A DNA stretch of 64,000 nt. Origin: Halosimplex litoreum (lineage in GTDB: Archaea; Halobacteriota; Halobacteria; Halobacteriales; Haloarculaceae). The notes under the pieces were generated by a model, which did not search any database, was not told the DNA's origin, and worked only from the letters and a program-made list of their open reading frames with translations. Positions within the stretch are counted from its first letter, which is position 1. Each line of letters starts with the position of its first letter. The DNA lies in assembly GCF_016065055.1 (NCBI RefSeq), contig NZ_CP065856.1, forward strand, positions 3,037,836 through 3,101,835, given 5' to 3'. A program made the translations under genes and the position numbers. This document shows, one piece after another, positions 49,107-58,524 of the stretch.

Positions 49107-50138
49107 ATGAGTTCCACCACGTTCGAGGGGCGGATCCTCCGCGGGCGCGAGTTCGAGCCCGTCGAGGGCCGCGTCGTCGTCGAAGACGGCGAGATCACCG
49201 CCATCGAGGAAGATCCGACCCACAGCGACGACGTCGTCCTCCCGGCGTTCGTCAACGCCCACACCCACGTCGGCGACTCTATCGCCAAGGAGGCCGGCGG
49301 CGGTCTCTCGCTGGAGGAACTGGTCGCGCCACCGGACGGCCTGAAACACCGACTGCTGCGCGCGGCGAGCCAGGAGGAGAAAGTCGAGGCGATGCGGCGG
49401 TCGCTGCAGTTCATGGTCGATTCCGGCACTGCGGCTTGCATCGAGTTCCGCGAGGGCGGCGTCGAGGGCGTCGAGGCCTTCGAGGAGGCGGCCCACGGGC
49501 TGCCCATCGACCCGATGGTCATGGGTCGCGAGACGGTCGCGGCGATGGCGGCCGCCGACGGGTTCGGCGCCAGCGGCGCCAACGACGCCGATTTCTCGCG
49601 GGAGCGGACGGCGACCGCCCGCGCCGGCAAGCCCTTCGGCATCCACGCCGGCGAGGTCGACGCCTCCGACATCAACCCCGCGCTCGATCTGGACCCCGAC
49701 TTCCTCGTCCACATGGTCCACGTCGAGGGGCTCCATCTGGACCGCGTGGCCGACAGCGAGATCCCGGTCGCCGTCTGCCCGCGTTCCAATCTCGTCACCG
49801 ACGTGGGTCTCCCGCCGATCGCCGAGCTGTTGGAGCGGACGACCGTCGCGCTCGGGACGGACAACGTCTTCCTCAACAGCCCGTCGATGTTCCGCGAGAT
49901 GGAGTTCACCGCGAAGCTCGCCGACGTGAGCGCCCGCGAGGTGTTGCGCATGGCGACGGTCAACGGCGCCGCGATCGCCGACCGCAACTGCGGGCTAATC
50001 GAGCCCGGTCGCGACGCCGAACTGCTCGTCCTCGACGGTGACTCGGACAACCTCGCCGGCGCGAAAGACCTCGTCCGTGCCGTCGTCCGGCGGGCAGGCG
50101 TCGCGGACGTGTCCGACGTGTATCTCGCCGGCGACTGA
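49107..50138 (+). CDS. Amidohydrolase-family deaminase
   Basis: 343 residues. The metal motifs of the superfamily are intact: NAHTHVGDS (HxH), GIHAGE, VHMVHVEGL and LGTDNV with the catalytic Asp. The pattern VCPRSNLVTDVGLPPI and SPSMFREMEF is close to cytosine/adenosine- and SAH-deaminase-type enzymes (TrzA/ATZ group). It probably deaminates a purine, pyrimidine or S-adenosyl-type compound. Its start lies about 27 bases after a TATA-like GTTTAATTG. The upstream IS element does not interrupt it. Confidence 0.9.
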   Translation: MSSTTFEGRILRGREFEPVEGRVVVEDGEITAIEEDPTHSDDVVLPAFVNAHTHVGDSIAKEAGGGLSLEELVAPPDGLKHRLLRAASQEEKVEAMRRSLQFMVDSGTAACIEFREGGVEGVEAFEEAAHGLPIDPMVMGRETVAAMAAADGFGASGANDADFSRERTATARAGKPFGIHAGEVDASDINPALDLDPDFLVHMVHVEGLHLDRVADSEIPVAVCPRSNLVTDVGLPPIAELLERTTVALGTDNVFLNSPSMFREMEFTAKLADVSAREVLRMATVNGAAIADRNCGLIEPGRDAELLVLDGDSDNLAGAKDLVRAVVRRAGVADVSDVYLAGD

Positions 50139-50212
50139 CGGACTCGCCCGGGCTTCCCGCTCGATGTCGCCCCTGCCGAAGGGTTATACTTCCGTGTGTG
50201 GTACTCACATGC

Positions 50213-50716
50213 ATGGGGATGTACGACACGATCCTGCTGCCGACGGACGGCTCGGCGGGTATCGAACTGGTGGTCGAGCACGCGGGGGAACTGGCCCGGG
50301 TCCACGACGCGACGGTCCGGGCGCTGTACGTCGTCGACGCGACGACGTTCACCGGGCTCCCGATGGAGACCACCTGGGAGGGTGTCCGTCAGGTACTCGA
50401 GTCGGAGGGGGAGACTGCGCTCGAGGTGGTCGAGCGGCTCGCACCGGACGACGTGACCGTCGGGACCGAGACGGTCGAGGGGACGCCCAGCACCGAGATC
50501 GTCCGCTACACGCGCGAGCAACCCGTCGACGTGGTCGTGATGGGTACGCACGGCCGCGGCGGTATCGACCGGCTGCTGCTGGGGAGCGTCGCAGAGCGCG
50601 TCGTCCGGAAGTCGGCGGTCCCCGTCGTGACGGTGCCGGTCAGCGAGCGCGCGACCGACTCCGAGGCGGTCGTCGAAGCGGACGCCGACCCGGCGGCGGG
50701 CGTCGAGCGTTCCTGA
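50213..50716 (+). CDS. Universal stress protein (UspA family)
   Basis: 167 residues from the ATG at 50213 (an ATG two codons later would equally fit). The start MYDTILLPTDGSAG and the ATP-binding signature MGTHGRGGIDRLLLGSVAERVVRKSAVPVVTVPV are diagnostic, with the GxxGxxxxxxGS pattern intact. It is a small cytoplasmic ATP-binding stress protein. A 20-residue acidic tail follows the domain. It is encoded alone; the next gene birA is convergent. Confidence 0.93.
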   Translation: MGMYDTILLPTDGSAGIELVVEHAGELARVHDATVRALYVVDATTFTGLPMETTWEGVRQVLESEGETALEVVERLAPDDVTVGTETVEGTPSTEIVRYTREQPVDVVVMGTHGRGGIDRLLLGSVAERVVRKSAVPVVTVPVSERATDSEAVVEADADPAAGVERS

Positions 50717-50769
50717 CCCGGTCGGCGGCCGCTCCGCCGCTCCGCCGCTCGCCCGAGCCGCCGGTCTCG

Positions 50770-51729
50770 TCAGTCGACGATCGGGCGCAGATGCTCGCAG
50801 TCACCCGCGGTGACCTGCACTCGCTCCTCGCCGGTGTCGACGACCAGCGTCCCCGGGAACTCGATGTCGACGGCGTCGCCCACGACCTCTCCGGCCGGCG
50901 TGTCCACGCGCACCCGCTTGCCGAGCGTCGTGGCGTGCTTCTTCCAGGCCTGGATCACCGACTCCGGGTCCGCGCGCAGTTCGTCGAACGCCTCGACGAC
51001 CCGCTGAGTGAACAGCCGGCGGTCGACGGCGCCCACCTCGTCGAGTAGCGTCGCGGGCCGGGCCTCGCTCGGCAGCGCCGCCGGCTCGAGGTTGGCGTTG
51101 ATCCCCGTCCCGACGACGACCCACGAGACGCGGTCGGCCTCCCCCTCCATCTCCGTGAGGATCCCCGCGAGTTTCCGTTCGCCGTCGTCGCTCTCCGCGT
51201 CTTCCCCGGCGACGACCACGTCGTTGGGCCACTTGATCCGTGCGTCGACGCCGGCTTCGCGGGCGGCTCGCGTCACGGCGACGGCGGCCGCGAGGGTGAA
51301 CGCCGGTGCGTGGGCGGGCGGCACGTCCGGGCGGACCAGCAGACTCAGCCAGATCCCGCCGCTGGGCGAGGACCACGCGCGGTCGAGTCGCCCCCGCCCG
51401 CCGGTCTGCTCGTCGGCGAGGACGGCCACGTCAGCGGCGCCCTCTCCCGCGAGGTCGCGAGCGCGGGCGTTCGTGGACGGGATCGAGTCGTGAAACTCCA
51501 CGTCGAAGGGCGCTTCCAGCCCGTACTCGACGGCGGCACCGCCGAACTCTGGAACCTCGACGAGTTCGTAGCCCTCGTCCCGGCTGGCGATCCCGAACCC
51601 CTCTTCGCGCAGCGCCTCGACGTGTTTCCAGACGGCCGCCCGCGACACGTCCAGGCGTTCTGCCAGCTCCGGCCCGGTGACGGGTCCGTCGGTCAGCCCA
51701 TCGAGGACCCGCTCGCGCGTCTCCTGCAT
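50770..51729 (-). CDS. birA: Biotin-protein ligase with HTH regulatory domain
   Basis: 319 residues from the ATG at 51729. The N-terminal winged helix (LTDGPVTGPELAERLDVSRAAVWKHVEALREEGFGI, ~10-65) is the biotin-operon repressor domain. The ligase core has STNARARDLA, the biotinyl-AMP motif GGRGRLDRAWSSP, RIKWPNDVVV and VVGTGINANL, and the C-terminal SH3-like cap is present. It attaches biotin to carrier proteins and may repress biotin genes. The probable substrate is the biotin carboxylase/BCCP encoded at 56487-58331, 5 kb away. Confidence 0.95.
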   Translation of the reverse strand: MQETRERVLDGLTDGPVTGPELAERLDVSRAAVWKHVEALREEGFGIASRDEGYELVEVPEFGGAAVEYGLEAPFDVEFHDSIPSTNARARDLAGEGAADVAVLADEQTGGRGRLDRAWSSPSGGIWLSLLVRPDVPPAHAPAFTLAAAVAVTRAAREAGVDARIKWPNDVVVAGEDAESDDGERKLAGILTEMEGEADRVSWVVVGTGINANLEPAALPSEARPATLLDEVGAVDRRLFTQRVVEAFDELRADPESVIQAWKKHATTLGKRVRVDTPAGEVVGDAVDIEFPGTLVVDTGEERVQVTAGDCEHLRPIVD

Positions 51730-51982
51730 GGGGACGCGTTGTCCGGGCAACGTTGTAAGTCGTCCGGAGCGATCCGGCCCGCGACCGCGAGAGACGGTAT
51801 TAGTATCGAGAGGGAGACTGTCCCGGTCGACCCCAGTTACGTCGTCGCGGGTGGCTCCCGCCCGCGACACAGTCGACCGACGCGGTGCCCTCGGGCCCAG
51901 GCGGCGATCCGACCGGGATGGTGTGGTTCTGACCGACGTTAGACGTTCAATTATCCAGTTTCGTTGTCGTGAACGAACTGCA

Positions 51983-51989
51983 TATTTTA
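51983..51989 (+). promoter_or_regulatory. TATA box of the FilR1-type regulator gene
   Basis: ATATTTTA, about 27-33 bases before the ATG at 52016, which supports a leaderless transcript. Confidence 0.6.
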
Positions 51990-52015
51990 CCGTCTGAAAC
52001 GAGTTGGTGTGATCG

Positions 52016-52783
52016 ATGGTCCGACAAACAGTCTCCGAAATTTTCGATATCTATAACAGACGAACGGAGCTGCTCGGTCTGGTCTGTGGCGGGACCCTCG
52101 ACAAGCGGGCGGCTCAGGAACGTGTCGATTGCTCCCGGCCGACGATCGACCGATCCTTTCGGGAACTGGAGGAACTCGGCGCGGTCACGTCGGTCGGGAC
52201 CACGTACGAACTGACGAAGTTCGGCCAGTTGCTCTGCGAAGAGTTCACACGAACGCGCGCGACGGTCTCGACGCTCGCCGATCTGAGTGATGTCCTCTCG
52301 CATCTCCCGGACGACTGTGAGATCGACATGCAGTTACTGGACGGGGCCAGCGTCCGCCGAGCCGCCGAACACGCGCCTCAGGAGCCGTTTTTGGACATCG
52401 TCGAGGTGGCCGACGGAGCGTCGGCGATCAGGGGCTATTCGAGTACGGTCATGCCGTCGTACGTGGACGCGTTCGCGTCGCTCGTGGTCGAGGACGAGGT
52501 GCCGGCGACGTTCGCGTTCACGACCGACGTCGTCGAGACGCTGGCGCGCAACTACCCTGAACGCTTCGAGCAGGTGCGCCGGGCCGAGCACGTCGAGATC
52601 CACGAGATCGCGACGACCAGCGGCTACGGATTGCTCGTCGTCGACGACACGGTCGCCGTCCCCGTCGGCGGTGACGGGGGCGGACTCGCGGCCGTCATCG
52701 TCAACGACTCCGACGGCGCACGAGCGTGGGCCGACGACCGGTTCGAGGCGTTGCTCTCCGACGCGGAGACGGCGACGGCCTGA
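52016..52783 (+). CDS. Winged-HTH regulator with FilR1-like (DUF1724) domain
   Basis: 255 residues. The winged helix is at ~10-75 (LLGLVCGGTLDKRAAQERVDCSRPTIDRSFRELEELGAVTS). The second domain (~95-245) has the FilR1/DUF1724 layout first described in methanogen regulators: PSYVDAFASLVVEDEVPATFAFTTDVVETLARNY and LLVVDDTVAVPVGGDGGGLAAVIVNDSDGARAWADDRFEAL. It is probably a ligand-responsive transcription factor. It converges with the marker-12-like ASKHA gene 67 bp away; the pairing may be functional. Confidence 0.85.
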   Translation: MVRQTVSEIFDIYNRRTELLGLVCGGTLDKRAAQERVDCSRPTIDRSFRELEELGAVTSVGTTYELTKFGQLLCEEFTRTRATVSTLADLSDVLSHLPDDCEIDMQLLDGASVRRAAEHAPQEPFLDIVEVADGASAIRGYSSTVMPSYVDAFASLVVEDEVPATFAFTTDVVETLARNYPERFEQVRRAEHVEIHEIATTSGYGLLVVDDTVAVPVGGDGGGLAAVIVNDSDGARAWADDRFEALLSDAETATA

Positions 52784-52850
52784 TACGGACTATCGCAAGC
52801 GTTTCTCGGGTCGACCACGGAACGACTCGCGATAATCCGTATGAGTCGTC

Positions 52851-53837
52851 CTACTCGCCGTCGTCGGCCGGGACGCTCCCGACCGGGATGCCGAGGACGT
52901 GGTCGGCGCCGTGGGCCACGTCCTTCGCGACGAGCGCCGCGCCGTGGGCCGACGCGTACGGTTCGACGAACCGGACCGGAGCGAGATCGACGCACCGTTC
53001 GTAGACCCGCCGTCCGACCGGAAACGGCTGCTCGCGCCGCATCAGGCGGCCGCTCAAAGCGACCGCGTCGAGCCCCTCGTCGAGTGTCAGGGCGAACGGG
53101 TAGAGTGCGTAGACGTTCTGAATCGCCGCCAGGGAGACGAGTTCGAGCAGTTCCGGGTCGGTGATATCGTGAACCTCGGTGAGGTCGTCCTCGCGGCGCG
53201 CCACGAGCCCGCACTGCATGAACACGTCGTCGAAGCCGGAGTCGGCGGCCCGACGAACTGCCTGGGGGTCCGGCCAGCCGTGGACCGGCCCGATCCAGTG
53301 GAAGAAGCCGGCGAGCCGTCCGTTACAGACGAGCCCGGCCATACAGGACGAGCTGGCGCACGCCCAGATGAACGTCCCCGAGGCACCGAAGTCGGCCCGC
53401 ACGCGTTCGAGCGCGTACCGCATGGAGGCGACCTTGTCGGCGCCGGCCAGCACGGAGTAGTGTCTGAAGTAGTCGTGGAGCGTGTCGAGTCCGCGATGGA
53501 CACCCGGGAGGACCACCGCCGGAACGTCGGCCTCACGCAGCCTGTCGAAGACCGCCGCTCCCGCTCCCGTGCCGTAGTCGAGCCCCACGAGATCGGTGAC
53601 GCCTCTGTTCGGGACGCGTTCGATCGCTTCGATCTCGTCGATCGCGTTGCCGAACGCGTACGTGATCGTTGCGAGCGTGATCCGGGAGAGGCCGACCCGG
53701 TCGTCGAGGATCGCCAACGTCTCCTCGACCGTCTCCAGGTCTCGGCGGTCTATCAGGAAAGCCGTCCGTAACTCGCCGTCCTCACCGGTACACGCGACTT
53801 TGATCCCCGTCGTCGAATGGTCGATACCGACGTACAT
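52851..53837 (-). CDS. DUF1464 / methanogenesis-marker-12-like ASKHA protein
   Basis: 328 residues from the ATG at 53837 (MYVGIDHSTTGIKVACTG). It has the sugar kinase/Hsp70 fold: a phosphate-1-like GIDHSTTGIK, an ACASSSCMAGLVCNGRL phosphate-2-like region and an adenosine-type SGRLMRREQPF segment. It matches DUF1464 proteins, called methanogenesis marker 12 in methanogens but also present in haloarchaea. These are ATP-binding proteins of unknown role. A longer start at 53960 adds 41 residues with a hydrophilic, low-conservation look and is rejected. Confidence 0.85.
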   Translation of the reverse strand: MYVGIDHSTTGIKVACTGEDGELRTAFLIDRRDLETVEETLAILDDRVGLSRITLATITYAFGNAIDEIEAIERVPNRGVTDLVGLDYGTGAGAAVFDRLREADVPAVVLPGVHRGLDTLHDYFRHYSVLAGADKVASMRYALERVRADFGASGTFIWACASSSCMAGLVCNGRLAGFFHWIGPVHGWPDPQAVRRAADSGFDDVFMQCGLVARREDDLTEVHDITDPELLELVSLAAIQNVYALYPFALTLDEGLDAVALSGRLMRREQPFPVGRRVYERCVDLAPVRFVEPYASAHGAALVAKDVAHGADHVLGIPVGSVPADDGE

Positions 53838-54264
53838 CGTGTCCTCCTGCCGTCCGACACCCCGCTCGAATCGACACCCACCACCCACCTCGCTCGAATC
53901 GACAGCTACGATCGCGTCACCGGACGGATCGATCCCATCGACCGCTTCGGTGACCCTCACGAGTGGTGACTCACGCGAGACGGGCGCATTGTTAATCGTA
54001 CACTAGCAGCCGCCGGGTTCCGATCGGCCACCGGCCTCTCACGTCGGGTTGCCGACCACCGCTCGGATCGATGCCGACGCAGTGGCGTCGACGTCTCCTC
54101 CCGCGGTAGGGAGCCGTTCCGCCGAGTAGGGTTCACGTCGAGTCCGATAATCACGGCTTGAACAGCGTTCAGTGTGTAATACTTTGCTACTGGGGAGTCA
54201 CTGTGTTACTAGGGAACGTGTATTTCACCGGTTCCGGTGACGTGGCGCGTTCCCGGGCAAAACG
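53838..54264. other. 427-bp intergenic region
   Basis: Nothing coding is convincing here. Visible features are an AT-rich patch GTTAATCGTACACTAG at about 53991-54006 and a perfect CACCGGTTCCGGTG palindrome at about 54226-54239, next to GTGTATTTC. They may belong to the promoter of the gene downstream. Confidence 0.4.
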
Positions 54265-54741
54265 ATGCCTGTACGAGACAACGGATGCGACACGAAATCG
54301 ACCGCCCGCCAGCGCCCGTCCGGCGAGATGGGTGCCGAGCAGCTGAGTATCGTCCTCTTGCGGACAATTTCGGGCGGCCAGCGGTGGCAACAGATACTGG
54401 TCGCTATCTCGGTCTTCGGTGCGTATCGGGGCCGACGGTGGCTGGTGTTCGCCACACTTTCGGCACTCGTCCTCCTGGCGTGCTCGCGGTTCGTCGCGAG
54501 TGCCGTACCGTCGCTCCTGGCGCTGTACGACGACTACGTCACGGTCCGTGACGGTGCGAGCGACTGTCCCTGTCGCGAGTCCGACGCGCCGACCGACGGG
54601 GGGCCGGTCCCGTGTCCCGGCACTGCCGAGTCCGCCCGGTCGACGTCCGATGACTGCGTGGTCCTCCGGGTCGACGGGGCCGAACTGCTTCGGGCGGACG
54701 GTCCGGGCGGTCGGATCGCGCTGGACGTCGAGGAGGACTGA
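54265..54741 (+). CDS. Possible single-helix membrane protein, uncertain
   Basis: Up to 158 residues; an internal ATG at 54328 (MGAEQLSIVLLRTISGG) would give 137. One hydrophobic segment (WLVFATLSALVLLACSRFVASAVPSLLAL) is followed by an acidic, cysteine-containing tail (DCPCRESDAPTDGG). The tail has haloarchaeal composition but the N-terminal ~25 residues do not. It could be a small membrane protein upstream of the 54822 gene. No family is recognised and a spurious frame cannot be excluded. Confidence 0.35.
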   Translation: MPVRDNGCDTKSTARQRPSGEMGAEQLSIVLLRTISGGQRWQQILVAISVFGAYRGRRWLVFATLSALVLLACSRFVASAVPSLLALYDDYVTVRDGASDCPCRESDAPTDGGPVPCPGTAESARSTSDDCVVLRVDGAELLRADGPGGRIALDVEED

Positions 54742-54821
54742 CCGACGAACGAGTTGCGACCGCTCGTCGGGGGCGAGCTCACCGTCGATTTCAAGCCGAC
54801 TCCGGTCGTCGGTTCCGGTAG

Positions 54822-55313
54822 ATGACGACGGTCCTCGCGTTCGACCGCGACGAGACGGTCGACGTGAACCCGCCCCCGGACCGCGAGGCGGTCCCGCTCG
54901 CGTGGCTGCGGTCGTTCGACGAACGCGCGGCGGTCGAGGTCTGGGCGATCGGCAACCAGCGACTGCGCTACGAGGCGTCGGTCCCCGGCGTCCCGGAACT
55001 CCTCTCGGGAGTCGGTGCCGGCCGCGCCCGTCCGCGACTGCTCGCCGGGGCACTGTGGATCGAGTGGCACCTCCACGACTACCCCGTCCTCCGGAGGCTG
55101 TTCGCCGCGGCCGCCCCACACGTCGACGCGGGCGCGATGCCCACGCGCGAACGACGCCTCCGACTGATCGCGGACCTGCACGACGACGCGTCGGCGTGCG
55201 TCGTCGTCGACGACGTCGACCGCTCGCACGTCGACGGGTGGGATCATTACTACCCCTGGGAGTTCGTCCGCGCGGTGCGCGACGGGGCGTTCGCGTTCGG
55301 TCCGCCGGACTGA
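54822..55313 (+). CDS. Haloarchaeal HAD-like conserved hypothetical protein
   Basis: 163 residues. It starts TTVLAFDRDETVDVNPPPDREAVPLAWLRSF, which resembles the first Asp motif of HAD enzymes (DxDxT, here FDRDETVD), and ends LIADLHDDASACVVVDDVDRSHVDGWDHYYPWEFV, where a second acidic motif sits. Full HAD catalytic sets are not evident. This short family occurs widely in haloarchaea, often as a predicted phosphatase-like protein. Function unknown; codon use is typical. Confidence 0.75.
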   Translation: MTTVLAFDRDETVDVNPPPDREAVPLAWLRSFDERAAVEVWAIGNQRLRYEASVPGVPELLSGVGAGRARPRLLAGALWIEWHLHDYPVLRRLFAAAAPHVDAGAMPTRERRLRLIADLHDDASACVVVDDVDRSHVDGWDHYYPWEFVRAVRDGAFAFGPPD

Positions 55314-55643
55314 CCCGACCTGCAGGGCCGCGACCCACGGAATCGGGACTTGCTCGACGAGACGAGCGCCGCCAGCGCGTCCCGAAATCGGCGGTGCGAC
55401 CCGCTGGGTGCGCTCGGATCCGACCCGACGACGCTCTCAGCCGAGATTACTCGCGAGTTCGCTCGCCTTTCCCATCGCCACCGATCCGACCGGTCCACCG
55501 ACACACCCGCACCGTTTCCAGGTTTTCGTGCGGTCGCCGACCGGTAGCCGCTGGATCGAACCACGTCGCGGTAACTGCCGGCACACGAGGGCGAAAAGGT
55601 GACACTAGCCGATCGGGCGGTGACCGTTCCCGCCATGCGTCAG
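55314..55643. other. 330-bp intergenic region
   Basis: Open frames are Ser/Arg-rich with no acidic bias and are judged non-coding. No repeat or hairpin of note was seen. The region ends in the clear promoter of the DUF4397 gene. Confidence 0.5.
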
Positions 55644-55650
55644 TATATAA
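55644..55650 (+). promoter_or_regulatory. TATA box of the DUF4397 gene
   Basis: TATATAA, 33 bases before the ATG at 55683. Transcription would begin about 10 bases before the start codon. Confidence 0.7.
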
Positions 55651-55682
55651 CAAAGATTGGCAACCGACGAGTTCGAAGCGTG

Positions 55683-56456
55683 ATGTCACGGACACCCAAC
55701 AGAAGACTGATAGCGGTACTGCTCGCGGCCGTGCTGGTCGGAAGCGTCGCGACGGTCGGCGTCGTCGCAGCGATGAACGCGGCGGGGAACTCACAGGACA
55801 CGACATACCTCAGAGTGGCTCACGCCTCGCCGGACGCGCCGTCGGTCGACGTGACGGTCGACGACGAAACGGTCCTCTCGGACGTCTCGTTCGGAACCGT
55901 CAGCGACTACCTGACTCTCGAAGCCGGGACCTACAACGTCACCATCGCGGCGGCGGACGACCCCGATACGGTGGTGTTCGACGACGAGGTCACCCTCGAG
56001 GCGCGGTCGGTGACCACGCTGGCGGCCAGCGGGGAGATCAGTGAGGGCGCCGAAACGTCCTTCGAGCCGGTGGCGTTCGAAGACGACGCGTTCACGCCCG
56101 CCGAGAACGAGAGCGCCGTCCGCGTCGCTCACCTCTCGCCCGACGCGCCCACCGTCGACGTGACGGCCGAGAACGGGAGCGTCGTGCTCGCCGAAAACGT
56201 GAGCTTCGGCAACGCCTCGGACTACGTCACCGTCCCCGAGGGCGACTACACGGTCGAGATCCGCGAGGCGACCGAGGGCAACGACGGGTCGGTCGTCACC
56301 ACTGTCGACGTCTCTCTGGAGGGAGAGACGGCGTACTCGGCGCTGGCGGTCGGCTACCTCGACGCCGAAGCGGCGCCTGCCGACACCCCCTTCGAGGTCG
56401 TCCTGACGGAGGACGCCACGAGTAGCGTCGAGTTGCCGTCCGAGCAAGAGGAGTAG
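55683..56456 (+). CDS. DUF4397 surface protein (two repeats)
   Basis: 257 residues from the ATG at 55683. An N-terminal signal-like helix (RRLIAVLLAAVLVGSVATVGVVAAMNAAG) is followed by two tandem DUF4397 domains (~38-130 and ~145-245). Each begins LRVAHASPDAPSVDVTVD or VRVAHLSPDAPTVDVTAE and continues with (T)VSDYLTLEAGTYNVTI-type beta strands. It is a secreted or surface-anchored beta-rich protein. The C-terminus has no clear lipid or sorting motif. The DUF4397 family has no defined biochemical role. Confidence 0.88.
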   Translation: MSRTPNRRLIAVLLAAVLVGSVATVGVVAAMNAAGNSQDTTYLRVAHASPDAPSVDVTVDDETVLSDVSFGTVSDYLTLEAGTYNVTIAAADDPDTVVFDDEVTLEARSVTTLAASGEISEGAETSFEPVAFEDDAFTPAENESAVRVAHLSPDAPTVDVTAENGSVVLAENVSFGNASDYVTVPEGDYTVEIREATEGNDGSVVTTVDVSLEGETAYSALAVGYLDAEAAPADTPFEVVLTEDATSSVELPSEQEE

Positions 56457-56486
56457 CCGAGCGAAGCGACCGATCGAGGACAGCGA

Positions 56487-58331
56487 CTAGTCGAGGACGA
56501 ACATCGCGTCGCCCATGTCGACGGAGTCGCCCTCGCTGACGGCGACGGCGGTGACGGTGCCGCCGTTCTCGGCGACGATGTCGTTTTCCATCTTCATCGC
56601 TTCGAGGACGCAGAGCACGTCCCCGGCCGCCACCTCGTCGCCCTCGGCGACGTTGACCTCCAGGATGGTGCCCTGCATCTCGGCGGTCACTTCCTGGCCC
56701 TCGGCGGAGACGCCGCCGGAGTCGCCGCCGCTCGACCCGCCGCCACCGCCCGGTTGCGGGCGCTGGGCCTGTCCACCGCCCGAACCGCCGTCGACCTCGG
56801 TCGGGATGGCCGGCGCGCCGCGCTCCTCGAGTTCGACCTCGAAGCGCTTGCCGTTGACCTCGACGGTGAACTCCCGCTCGACGACGTCTTCGTCGTCGCC
56901 GCCGCTCGCCGACTCGGTGCCCCACCGCTCCTGTGCGGCCTCGATGCGCTCGGGGTCCACGTCGTCGTCGAGGTACTTCGTGGTGTGACGGCCGTCGAGG
57001 AACGGCTCGTCGGTGAGCATCATGCGGTGGAAGGGGATGATCGTCGGGAAGCCCTCGATGGTGTAGTCGGCCAGGGCGCGCTTGCCCCGGGCGATACACT
57101 CGGCGCGGTCCTCGCCGTGGGTGATGAGCTTCGCGACCATCGAGTCGTAGTCGGTGACCAGATCGTCGCCCTGGCGGTGAGCGTCGTCGACGCGAACGCC
57201 GATACCGCCCGGCGGGTCGTACACCTCGTACTCCCCGCCCGTGGCGGGCGCGAAGTCGTCGGCGGCGTTCTCGGCGTTGATACGGAACTCCATGGCGTGG
57301 CCCTCCAGTTCCACCTCGTCCTGCTCGAAGGTCAGCTCCTCGCCGGCGGCGACGCGGATCTGCCACTTCACCAGATCGATGTCCGTCAACTCCTCGGTGA
57401 CGGTGTGTTCGACCTGGATCCGCGTGTTGACTTCGAGGAAGAAGAAGTCGGTGTCGGCGTCGAGCAGGCCCTCGTCGTTGCGGTCCTCGTCCTCGACGAG
57501 GAACTCGAAGGTGCCGGCGTTGTAGTAGTCGCCGGCGTCGGCGCCCCTGCGGGCGGCCTCCCTGATGTCCTCGCGCAGCTCGTCGGTCAGTGCAGGGCTC
57601 GGTCCCTCCTCGATGACCTTCTGCTGGCGGCGCTGGAGCGAGCAGTCACGCTCGCCGACGTGGCGGACGGTGCCGTGTTTGTCGGCGATGATCTGCACCT
57701 CGACGTGGCGGGCGTTGTCGAGGAACCGTTCGAGGTAGACCGAGGCGTTCGAGAAGTACGCCTCGCCCTCGCGCTGGGCGGTCTCCAGCGCCTCTTCGGC
57801 GTCCTCGGCGCTCTCGACGACCTCCTGTCCCATCCCGCCGCCGCCCCCTTCGGCCTTGATCAGGACGGGGAAGCCGTGTTCCTCGCCGAACTCCCGGACC
57901 TCCTCGGGGTCCTCGACCGACTCGGTGGTCCCGGGGACGATGGGCACGTCGGCCTCCCGCATCACCTGGCGGGCGTGAGTCTTCTCGCCCAGCCGTTCCA
58001 TCGCCTCGCTGGCGGGACCGATCCAGGTGATCCCGTCGGCCGCCTCGACGCGGGCGGCGAAGTCGGCGTTCTCGGCCATGAACCCGTAGCCCGGGTGGAT
58101 CGCGTCGGCGTCGGCCTTCCTCGCGGCCTCGATGACGGCTTCCCCGTCGTTGTAGGAGTCGGCGGCGCGGGCGGGGCCGACGTTGTACGCCTCGTCGGCG
58201 TAGCGGACGAAACCGGCGTGTTTGTCGGCCTCGCTGTAGACGGCGACCGTCGCGACGCCGAGCTCCTCGCAGGCGCGCATCACGCGGACGGCGATCTCGC
58301 CGCGGTTCGCGACGAGGACCTTCTCGAACAT
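56487..58331 (-). CDS. Acyl-CoA carboxylase, fused biotin carboxylase and BCCP subunit
   Basis: 614 residues from the ATG at 58331 ([23 protein letters not shown]). Biotin carboxylase part (~1-450): [14 protein letters not shown], the ATP-grasp loop [86 protein letters not shown]. After an acidic/Gly-rich linker comes the BCCP domain with biotinyl lysine in [11 protein letters not shown]. In haloarchaea it carboxylates acetyl- or propionyl-CoA with a separate carboxyltransferase. The carboxyltransferase gene is not in the window. BirA (50770) is the matching ligase. Confidence 0.96.
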   Translation of the reverse strand: MFEKVLVANRGEIAVRVMRACEELGVATVAVYSEADKHAGFVRYADEAYNVGPARAADSYNDGEAVIEAARKADADAIHPGYGFMAENADFAARVEAADGITWIGPASEAMERLGEKTHARQVMREADVPIVPGTTESVEDPEEVREFGEEHGFPVLIKAEGGGGGMGQEVVESAEDAEEALETAQREGEAYFSNASVYLERFLDNARHVEVQIIADKHGTVRHVGERDCSLQRRQQKVIEEGPSPALTDELREDIREAARRGADAGDYYNAGTFEFLVEDEDRNDEGLLDADTDFFFLEVNTRIQVEHTVTEELTDIDLVKWQIRVAAGEELTFEQDEVELEGHAMEFRINAENAADDFAPATGGEYEVYDPPGGIGVRVDDAHRQGDDLVTDYDSMVAKLITHGEDRAECIARGKRALADYTIEGFPTIIPFHRMMLTDEPFLDGRHTTKYLDDDVDPERIEAAQERWGTESASGGDDEDVVEREFTVEVNGKRFEVELEERGAPAIPTEVDGGSGGGQAQRPQPGGGGGSSGGDSGGVSAEGQEVTAEMQGTILEVNVAEGDEVAAGDVLCVLEAMKMENDIVAENGGTVTAVAVSEGDSVDMGDAMFVLD

Positions 58332-58524
58332 ATCACCCTGTACCGAGCGTCGCCCTTTAAATCTAATCGGAGTTCGCGGCGCTGGTCGACCGGTCACCCA
58401 CCCGCCCTGTCGTTCGTGTCTAGCCCGATCGTTGATGGGGAATTTCGTCCGTCTGTGGCCTCTTCCGTTCGATTTCGGCCGATCGGTTTGTTGGTGTTAA
58501 GTCGATCCGATACCAACTTCCTCC

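Noticed and set aside
55250-55636. 128-residue frame on the minus strand
   Set aside because: Ser/Arg/Ala-rich with no acidic character or motif; judged to be chance.
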